Positions 55,575-64,000 of a DNA stretch of 64,000 bases are shown piece by piece; position 1 is the stretch's first letter; each line of letters opens with the position of its first letter. The position numbers were made by a program, and so were the translations under genes. Under the pieces are notes generated by a model. It was not told the DNA's origin and did not search any database. It saw nothing but the letters and a program-made list of their open reading frames with translations. This DNA is from Antilocapra americana (Eukaryota > Chordata > Mammalia > Artiodactyla > Antilocapridae), in assembly GCA_007570785.1 (NCBI GenBank), contig ML660211.1, positions 6,004,491-6,068,490 on the forward strand, written 5' to 3'.

Positions 55575-57540
55575 TCAATTTAGTTCAGTTCAGTTGCTCA
55601 GTTGTGTCCAACTCTTTGTGACCCCATGAATCACATCAAGTCAGGCCTCCCTGTTCATCACTAACTTCTGGAGTTCACCCAAACCCATGTCCATTGAGTC
55701 AGTGATGCCATCCAACCATCTCATCCCCTGTTGTCCCCTTCTGCTCCCGCCCTCATTCTTTCCCAGGATCAGGGTCTTTTCAAAAGAGTCAGCTCTTCAC
55801 ATCAGGTGGCCAAAGGATTGGAGTTTCAGCTTCAACATCAGTCCTTAAAATGAACACCCAGGACTGATCTCCTTTAGGATGGACAGGTTGGATCTCCTTG
55901 CAGGCCAAGGGACTCTCAAGAGTCTTCTCCAACACCACAGTTCAAAAGCATCAATTCTTCGGCTCTCAGCTTTCTTTATAGTCCAACTCTCACATCCATA
56001 CATGACCACTGGAAAAATCATAGTCTTGACTAAATGGACCTTTCTTGACAAAGTAATATCTCTGCTTTTTAATATGCTGTCTAGGTTGGTCATAACTTTC
56101 CTTCCAAGGAGTAAGCATCTTTTAATTTCATGTCTGCAATCACCATCTGCAGTAATTTTGGAACCCCCCAAAATAAGTCTGACTCTCTTTCCCCTTCTAT
56201 TTGCCATGAAGTGATGGGACTGGATGCTATTTTTTTAGTTTTCTGAATGTTGAGGTTTAAGTCAACTTTTTCACTCTCCTCTTTCACTTTCATCAAGAGG
56301 CTCTTTAGTTCTTCTTCACTTTCTGCCATAAGGGTAGGGTCATCTGCATATCTGAGGTTATTGATATTTCTCCCAGCAATCTTGATTCCAGCTTGTGCTT
56401 CTTCCAGCCCAGCGTTTCTCATGATGTAGTCTGCATAAAAGTTAAATAAGCAGGGTGACAATATACAGCCTTGACGTACTCCTTTTCCTATTTGGAGCCA
56501 GTCTGTTGTTCCATGTCCAGTTCTAACTGTTGCTTCTTGACCTGCATACAGGTTTCTCAGGAGGCAGGTAAGGTAGTCTGGTATCCCATCTCTTTCAGAA
56601 TTTTCCACAGTTTATTTTGATCCACACAGTCAAAGGCTTTGGCATAGTCAATAAAGCAGAAATAGATATTTTTCTGGAGCTCTCTTGCTTTTTCAATGAT
56701 CCAGCAGATGTTGACAGTTTGATCTCTGGCTCCTCTGCCTTTTATAAAACCAAGGTGAACATCTGGAAGTTCACGGTTCATGTGCTGCTGAAGTCTGGCT
56801 TGGATAATTTTGAGCATTACTTTAGAAGCATGTGAGATGAGTGCAGTTGTGTGGTAGTGTGAGCATTCTTTGGCATTGCCCTTCTTAGGGATTGGAATGA
56901 AAACTTACCTTTTCAACTCCTGTTGCTGCTGATGAGTTTTCCAAGTTTGTTGATATATTGAGTGCAGCACTTTAACAGCAAGCAGCATCTTTTAGGATTT
57001 GAAATATCTCAACTGGAATCTTATCACCTACACTAACTTTATTTGTAGTGATACTTCCTAAGGCCCACTTGACTTCACATTCCATGATGTATGGCTCTAG
57101 GTGATTATCTGGGTCATGAAGATCTTTTTTGTACAGTTCTTCTGTGTATTTTTGTTGCCTGTTCTTAATATCTTCTGCTTCTGTTAGGTCTGTACCATTT
57201 CTGTCCTTTATCAAGCCCATCTTTGCGTGAAATGTTCTCTTGCTATCTCTAATTTTCTTGAAGAGATCTCTAGGCTTTCCCATTTTGTTGTTTTCCTCTA
57301 TTTCTTTGCATTGATTGCTGAGGAAGGCTTTCCTATCTCTCCTCGCTATTCTTTGGAACTCTGCATTCAAGCAGGTATAACCTTCCTTTTTTCCTTTGCT
57401 TTTCATTTCTCTTCTTTTCACAGTTATTTGTATGGCCTCCTCAGACAGCCATTTACCTTTTTTTATATATCTTTTTCTTGAGGATGATCTTGCTCCCTGT
57501 CTCCTGTACAAATGTCACAAACCTCTGTCCATAGTTCACC
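55575..57540 (-). mobile_element. BovB LINE, 2.0 kb, minus strand
   Basis: Runs from the BovB 3' terminus ('agttcagttcagttgctcag') at the left to '..cctctgtccatagttcacc' at the right, upstream of the RT domain. 5'-truncated; the endonuclease is absent. No target-site duplication could be fixed. Confidence 0.93.
55845..57511 (-). pseudogene. BovB ORF2 remnant, RT domain well preserved
   Basis: Pieces in protein order: 56972-57511 ('KGKWLSEEAIQITVKRRE', 'IKDRNGTDLTEAEDI'), 56557-56817 ('FIDYAKAFDCVDQNKLW', motif A intact), 56090-56608 ('DWLQIGKGVRQGCILSPCLF', then 'YADDPTLMAESEEELKSLL', catalytic Asp pair intact), and 55845-56207 ('LKSRDITLSRKVHLVKTM'). Stops and frameshifts separate the pieces, for example near 56970 and 56200. 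This copy has the longest intact RT run in the window (172 codons across motifs B to D). Confidence 0.9.
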
Positions 57541-58385
57541 AAAAATTCAAAGACCAACAGAATTCTTCTTTAGAGATTGGTATGCTGGCTCCCTTTGTAG
57601 AGGAGGGAGGTGGCCTGTTAAGCCCTCTGAGGTCCCATCAGTGAGAAGGTCTCTTCCTTGGTTTCTTAGCGATCACAGACTTATTTTCATGGTCACTTAT
57701 TCATGACTTTTACTTCTCTTTATGCTCAGTTTAACAATAAAAATTAATTAAGCAATCATCAACAACGGGATGAAAGTAAGAGAAGATTCAAAAATTGTAA
57801 CTTTTAGTTTGTTTTTGTTTCTTTCTTAAATAAGATAAACCAAAAAAAAATGGTGGTTGCATATATAGCATAGGGACATTAAGAAATATTAGTATTTTAA
57901 GGTCAGTTTAGTGAATATTAAATGAAGTTGCTTTAGTCTAAATAGACACCTCAAAGAATTTGAATTAAGAAATTTCTTAGAATGGAAAGCATTTATAAGC
58001 ATGAAATAGTGTATATGTATATTTTTGTTTTGCCTTTCTCTGCAAAAGTAGTCACAATTATTGAATTTGAGCTACAATATTTGCATTTAAATCATAAACA
58101 TTTCACTTACTTCATAGTTGAAAATGAAGGGACTCTTTGAAAGAGAACATGGGGAAAGACCTTTAAAAAATGAGTTTCTCTAAAAGATGTCCTTAGCAGG
58201 AATTTGACTCAAAGTTATCATTTTCTTCTTATAAGAAAAACATGAAAGCTGGCCATAGCATGTTCACAGATCCTGGAAAATGGCCCATATAGCTGGGTTT
58301 GCCTTTGTTTGAACAAACCAGTCTTACATAAACAGTGCTTACATAAATGGGTGCTTAAAATTTAAAAGGTAGAAATACATATTAG
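57541..58385. other. unassigned DNA
   Basis: The block at 57560-57710 is GC-richer with no match I recognise. The rest is AT-rich and unremarkable. No gene recognised. Confidence 0.4.
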
Positions 58386-58402
58386 AATCATTTTGATTTT
58401 TT

Positions 58403-58967
58403 TTTTTACATTTTTTTTTATTATTGTTTTTGCCATACATTGTTATGATATCACCATGGGTTTACATATGCTTCCCCTCCGGGTCCCCCCTCCCTCCTCC
58501 CTCACCCCCGGGAAATCTCGCTGCACCAGTCCCGAGCATCAATCCTGGGCTGGCGATTGATTAGACACATGACATTAACATGCTTCAATGCCCTTCTCCC
58601 ATATCATCCCACCCTTACCCTCATCCACAAAGTCCACAAGTCTATTCTATACATCTGCGTTCCTTTTGTTGTCTCCCATGTTGGGTTCTCATTACCGTCT
58701 TTCTAAATTCCATATATATGTGTTAATATACTGTATTGTTGTTTTTGCTTCTGGCTTACTTCACTCTGGATAATGGGCTCCAGTTTCGTCCATCTGAGTA
58801 GAATTGCTTCAAATGAATTTTTTTTTTAATGCTGAGTAATATTCCATTGTGTATATGTACCACAGCTTTCTTATCCATTCGTCAGTTGATGGGCATCTAG
58901 GTTGCTTCCATGTCCTGGCTATTGTAAACAATGCAGCGATGAAGGATAGATCACATCCTGGGCCATA
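58403..58967 (-). mobile_element. Ruminant L1 3' end with a 24-nt inverted stub
   Basis: Bases 58403-58943 are the L1 3' UTR and ORF2 C-terminus on the minus strand. The last ~24 nt (58944-58967, 'ggatagatcacatcctgggc'-like) match a different, more upstream part of L1 ORF2 on the plus strand. A perfect 17-bp duplication, aatcattttgatttttt, flanks the whole at 58386-58402 and 58968-58984. This fits twin priming with a large internal deletion. No open frame of interest. Confidence 0.85.
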
Positions 58968-59022
58968 AATCATTTTGATTTTTTAAACTGAATTTGACTG
59001 GAAAAAATACCTTTACCATGTT

Positions 59023-59275
59023 TGCTGCTGCTGCTATGTTGTTTCAGTCGTGTCCAACACTGTGTGACCCCATAGACAGCAGCCCACCAGGCTCCCCTGT
59101 CCCTGGGATTCTCCAGGCAAGAAAACTCGAGTGGGTTGCCATTTCCTTCTCCAATGCATGCATGATTGCTAAGTCGCTTCATCTCTGTCCAACTCTGTGC
59201 GACCCCAAGGACAGCAGCCCACCACGCTCCTTTGTACACAGGATTCTCCAGGCAAGATTGCCATTTCCTTCTCCC
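59023..59275 (-). mobile_element. Bov-A2 SINE (dimer)
   Basis: Minus strand, starting at a (gct)n tract and holding two monomers, each with a 'cgcttcatctctgtccaactc'/'gtttcagtcgtgtccaacac' block and 'ccaggcaag.....ccatttccttctcc'. The second monomer has lost the 'aacactggagtgggt' segment. Confidence 0.92.
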
Positions 59276-59768
59276 TCTATCATTTTTAAATAAAACATAG
59301 TTGTGGATCCTACAGTATAAGTTAGAATTATTTTTAGTATAATGTGTAGTTTTCTATTTTTAGAGGCAATGCAAATATTGGTTAAATTTGATGGTCTCCT
59401 TATACTTAGGAATAAAGAAGACTTTAAAAATTAAATATATATATATAAAATATATATATTTCAGATGAGATAACCATACTGTTCTACTTCATAATAAAAC
59501 AGTATGACCATATTTCTGAAAAATAATGATAAGGAATAAAGAATAAATTGGGTGAAATCTCTATCTCACTAAAATTTCATGGTTGTTTGAAATTTAATTT
59601 GGAAGAAATAGTGTGTTGCTGGTAAATATGGTAATAATAAGGTAAAATATTCATCAGTTTAACTGGTAAGTAAAATATTTAATTTGAGAAATTAAATATT
59701 GACCAGGTTTGAGGGAGAATGCCTGAAAAAAATGCCTAATATTTTTTAAAACTTTTGTATAATAAATG
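59276..59768. other. unique AT-rich DNA
   Basis: TA array near 59438-59460; no gene or assignable repeat. Confidence 0.45.
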
Positions 59769-59967
59769 AGGATCTTCCCAGGTGGCTCAGTGGTAAAGAA
59801 TCTGCCTGCAGTATAGGAGTCACAGGTTCACATCCCTGAGTCTGGAAGAACCCCTGGAGAAGGAAATGGTAACCCACTCCAATATTCTTGCCTGGGAAAT
59901 CCCATGATCAGAGGACCCTGGTGGGCTACAGTCAGTTGCTAAGTGGACAAGACTTAGCAACTTAACA
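59769..59967 (+). mobile_element. Bov-tA SINE, near full length
   Basis: Plus strand: 'gatcttcccaggtggctcagtgg', a B-box region altered to 'ggttcacatccctg', and an (aac)n 3' tail. A short deletion removes part of 'catggggtcgcaaagag'. Confidence 0.92.
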
Positions 59968-60184
59968 AACAACATAGTAAACAAACTTCTGCAAAAAATC
60001 AAAATGCATAAGAAAATTTAAAATGCATACTGGGTGAACTGTTATACATGTCTCAGTAGCAGAATTAGCTTATAGGAGAAACTGTGAACAAGTAGATGGG
60101 GAAAGTTTTGAAGGCCAAAGAAGAAAGGTTCTGGTTTCCTGAGGATGAATGTCTTTGGCTCAACTCTGTTTGGGAGCACTGGCA

Positions 60185-60416
60185 TATGTGCTAAGTTGGT
60201 TCTGTCATGTAGGACTGCTACCCTAGGGACTGTAGCCTGCCATGCTCTGTCCTTGGAATTTTCCAGGCAAGAATTGTGCAGTGGGTTGCAATTTCCTCCT
60301 CCAGGGAATCTTCCCGACCCAGGTATCAAACCTGTGTCTCTTTCTCTTACATTTCCTATATTGCCAGTTTCATCTTCTTTTTTTTTTTTTTTAAACTACT
60401 AATTCCACCTGGGAAG
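60185..60416 (-). mobile_element. Bov-tA SINE with an internal T-run
   Basis: Minus strand: 'gtgctaagttggttctgtcatg' to 'aattccacctgggaagct'. A run of about 17 T near 60376-60392 and extra CT-rich sequence sit between the B-box region and the head, so the copy has a small insertion or expansion. Confidence 0.88.
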
Positions 60417-62334
60417 CTGTCAGTCAACTCGAAATCATAGGAACAAAACAAGCCTAAACTGGGACTTGATGAGGAGAACTTTGCAAATACAAACGTCAGG
60501 GAGATTTTAGATACCACAGAAATCCATATGAAGGGCAACTACATACCATTATCAAACTAAGAAACTAAGACTGAAAGAGTTATCTTTCATAATTATTCCA
60601 GACAAACTTAAGCCCAGACTGTCCTGGGCAAATGACAATTTATAGCCACATCACTGATGTTGAACTTGAGGGCAGATTGGTTTGATGGATAGTTTGGCAG
60701 AGCTAGTATAGCCAAGATTCTCTATGCTCTACAAAAGCAAACAGTTCTGGGTAAAAAGAGAAAGTCTTTAAAAACATTCAGTGAAATCACAGACACTGGA
60801 TCAATGGCATTACTGTACATGTTTGGGACATTATATATGCAACCACTGTGATCTGTGGTCAAAGGGAAAATGCTGAAGTCCTCAGAGTATTTGTCAATCC
60901 AAAATATATCACCAAAGGCAGGTGAGCAACGATAGAAACAGAGAAGTGACTTTTGAGACCACTGTTACAGCATGTAACCAGTCACCAAACAAGATAAGAA
61001 ATAAAAATGAAGAAATAACAAAAATATGTCTGTTATTCAAAAGCAGCATGAAGAGTTGAGAAAAATAAAAGTTTGTCATAACTGGACCTACTTAGGTCCA
61101 GGAAAGAAGGCTGTTGCCAGGGGTGTTGTGCTTTAGAGAAATAGCCCCTGAATGGCCCTGGATATCACAATACAAAAAAGCCGATGACATAATGGGCACT
61201 GCTGTCACTAGGGATTCAGAGGCTTCAGTTGGCATGATGCTACTGGGAGGTGGGAAATACCCATTACCGTGACCAACACTATTAAAGGTTTAGAGAAAAT
61301 CTACATAACATTTGCTTTGTACTCGTGATATGAAAGGCAACAAGTGTCAAATAGCCGGAAGTTTTATGAAGTTTGCTACAGCGGGCATAAACTTTTTTCC
61401 TTAAAGTGGAAAGAATTTAAACATCAGAAACATTTAAAGAAAAAAAATTGAATTATCATATCTTTCTATCAAATTCAATGAATGTAAAGGATTCTTGAAT
61501 AGGGAATGTTATTTCCCTATAATTCTGCCAAAGTTCTACACTTTCTTACACTCAAGTTCATGATTTCTGATAACTCAAAAATTACTATAATATTTGCCAC
61601 AAATTACCCATGGTGGTAAACATCCATGATGGTAAGGTAATTCTTAAATTTGGATAAAAATATCTGCAGATAATAAATACAGTATCTATTATTTAGATCA
61701 GAAACTGGAATTCCAAATAACTTTAATAAACCAACACAATAATGTAAAGAAAATTTAAAAATAAATAAATAAATAAAGTTCAAATGTCATACATCAACAT
61801 CAGGTTGATTTAAACAAGTTTAATTTAAAAAGTTTATATATATTGATATATATCATTATAATTTATCTTTTACCTATCCATTTTAATGCATATTTTTGAA
61901 GTATTCAGAGAAAAATTGTTGAAAATAGGTTTGAAAAATTTTTAAGCTCTGGAGTTTTTACAGTTAATTGCATTCATATTTTTCATGAAACAAATTTAAA
62001 TTTAGTATACTTAGTATTATAATTTAAACTTTTATATTAACAGATTATATGATAACTATGATTAGAACAACATATAGTTAATTTGCTGATACATGGGCAA
62101 AAATGAATTTTATGGAATAAATAGAATTTATGTATACACTTATTTTATTACTAATACCAACATTGATAGTATATCAGCAGAACACACAGAAATAGGCAAT
62201 ATTAGTTTTATTCAATCATATGATATTTTGCAGATTTTTAACTTTATAAAATCATAGCTTTCATTTTATTTGTCCATTTTCTTGAAATGGAGGTATATTT
62301 TTTCATAATACATGGAGAAATATTTTAACAGTTT
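60417..62334. other. unique DNA, nothing recognised
   Basis: About 1.9 kb with no gene or assignable repeat. A 7-bp perfect stem (ggaccta-ct-taggtcc) lies at about 61083-61098. Confidence 0.45.
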
Positions 62335-62410
62335 TTTGTTTTAATTTATCTTGGACTACAATTGATTTATAATCCTGTGTTAGTTTCAAGTGTGTATCAA
62401 AGTAATTAGT

Positions 62411-62443
<33 letters not shown>

Positions 62444-62490
62444 CTCCACTATTTTTTTTTAGATTCTTTCACAGTTTATTAGTGTACATT
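62335..62490 (-). mobile_element. old L1 3' end with (TA)n
   Basis: Reversed L1 3' end: 'actacaattgatttataatcc', 'gtgttagtttcaagtgtgtatc', 'aaagtaattagttatatata', then TA repeats (62413-62443), then 'tttttagattctttcacag'. The microsatellite is internal to the L1 3' UTR. Confidence 0.8.
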
Positions 62491-64000
62491 CTTTAACAAT
62501 TTATTTGTAACTTTAAATTTCTTAGACATATGGTATGTCAGACCCTATTTGCACAAGTTCAACAAATGTTAAAGTATATCTGAATAATCCTCATACTGTT
62601 AGTGGGTCCTAAACAATTTAATGAATATCTATTGATCTGTAATCCCAAATGGGAAAAAAATAGTCCTGACATACAGGGGAGATATTTAAACATAAATACA
62701 AATAAAGGAGGTTAAATCTAATGACTTCTATCTAGATTCCATGTGGAGTTTTCAAAGGCTACATCGGTGTCATTATAAGTATTTCTTGAGTATTTACAAC
62801 AGCATCAGGGCAGGAGATCAAAGCCACATTCTTTCAACAGATACAGTTATGATTCAAATTGTAGTTTCTATGGCTACACACTGTTCTCTTTCCACTATCC
62901 TCCCTTTTAAAATTCAATTGACTGGTGTCATAAAGGAGATAGTTCACTATAGTATATTTCTCAGTTTCCTCTAATAAAAGTTGTCCACTTACTAAAGAAG
63001 TAGGTTTAAGAGAATGCTTTATATATATGAACAAACAGCCTTATTTTCTGCAATCCAAATCAGTAACATTAAACCATAATTCTATATTTCCCATTAGCTT
63101 AAGCAAACACTCAAATTAGCAACCTGGTATAAATGTTTACAGAATGAATCTTGATGCATTATTTTTAAAATTTTTGATAAATAAGAGAAAGGTGTAGAAA
63201 TTACTCATGACAGACATTAGGTAAGCCAAAATTATATTCTCACTTTTGCAGAAACCCTGACATTGTGATTATTTTCAAATGTGAATTTATCAGTATTCAC
63301 AGGAAGTGATTTTTATTCTAAATATCTATAAAGATTATATGAATATTATTAAGCCTTTGACCTTTGGGTCAATAAAAATAATAGCATAATAATAATAATA
63401 TCAAAGACCTTGGGATACTTCTGTTTTATCGCACTAATATAAAATACTGCTGTTTGCTTTTGATGAAATTCTAAATATCAAGGTGTATTTCCAGACTATT
63501 GGGAAGTAAAACACTTTTATGCCCTTTACCACTTATCTCTTAGAAAGATTACTTTATCAATCGTTTAGAGAAGATTTTAACCTTATACTGAATCAGACTT
63601 TATTGTTCTTGACAGTGTACTTCTGCTTTTAGAAGGCAGAAGTCAATGCTTCATAAAATGTAAAACATATATAAATACACAGACTACCATAAAGCATTGT
63701 CTCTATGTGAAGTTTACCTGGGGTCAAAAAACTTCAGCAAAATATATGTTGCAAATTTATTTTTCAGTTCAGTATACAAACTTTTATTTGGTATGTTCCA
63801 CCAAAAAAAAAGAGCTTTTTAGAAGGAATAAACATTTATAGAAGTTGCATTGACTTCTCGAAAATATATAGTCCACATGAATAATATTTACAGGTAAGTT
63901 TTGAAAATGTTTACCTTTTCTGTTACTTTGAACTAAACTTCATTAAAATAGTATATCTAAGAACAATACTTAGAATAGGCTTTTAGAGTGATATAACTTG
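62491..64000. other. unique AT-rich DNA
   Basis: No gene or assignable repeat. The frames at 62741-62974 and 62834-63034 (-) show no motif. Confidence 0.45.

Overview
The window is nuclear DNA from a ruminant, most probably a bovid (cattle, sheep, goat, buffalo or a relative; the species cannot be fixed from sequence alone). The basis is the repeat content: BovB (RTE-type) LINEs, Bov-tA and Bov-A2 SINEs, ruminant L1, and the cetartiodactyl SINEs CHR-1 and CHR-2. The sequence is AT-rich, with no operon-like packing. I found no intact protein-coding gene, no exon I could name, and no rRNA, tRNA gene, snRNA or CRISPR array. It reads as gene-poor intergenic or deep intronic DNA. All substantial reading frames are remnants of retrotransposon proteins (L1 ORF2, BovB ORF2) or their antisense shadows.

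Layout. 0-10 kb: a SINE fragment, then an ancient MLT-type LTR split by a 2.2-kb L1 whose 5' part is inverted, several L1 3' ends, a MER20-like DNA transposon and LTR ends. 10-19 kb: a 5'-truncated BovB on +, a local ~147-bp duplicated unit of unknown family, an MLT/MST-type LTR, and a long BovB on - meeting a second BovB 3' end on + head to head. 19-26 kb: mostly unique DNA, plus a solo retroviral LTR (TGTTG...CAACA ends) split by a BovB fragment. 26-35 kb: a graveyard of old L1 with CHR-1, CHR-2 and Bov-tA nested inside. 38-46 kb: an old L1/HAL1-like ORF1 remnant, a 1.9-kb BovB on +, a MIR, several L1 3' ends, a candidate LTR, and a second inverted L1 with a 293-codon open frame. 46-50 kb: mainly repeat-free DNA and one LTR. 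51-60 kb: Bov-A2 dimers, BovB on -, and two more inverted L1s with perfect 17-bp target-site duplications. 60-64 kb: mostly unique AT-rich DNA with one old L1 3' end.

How the parts relate. L1 supplies the machinery known to mobilise tRNA-derived SINEs such as CHR, and BovB is the accepted partner of the Bov-tA/Bov-A2 SINEs, whose 3' parts derive from BovB. Nesting gives relative ages: MLT/MER20/MIR and old L1 first, then CHR, then Bov-tA/BovB and ruminant L1. The main observations are four L1 insertions with twin-priming-type inversions, one with only a ~24-nt inverted stub; the nested solo LTR; the head-to-head BovB pair, a potential long hairpin; and the unexplained 147-bp duplicated unit near 12-13 kb. 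All family names come from recall of consensus sequences; no database search was possible.
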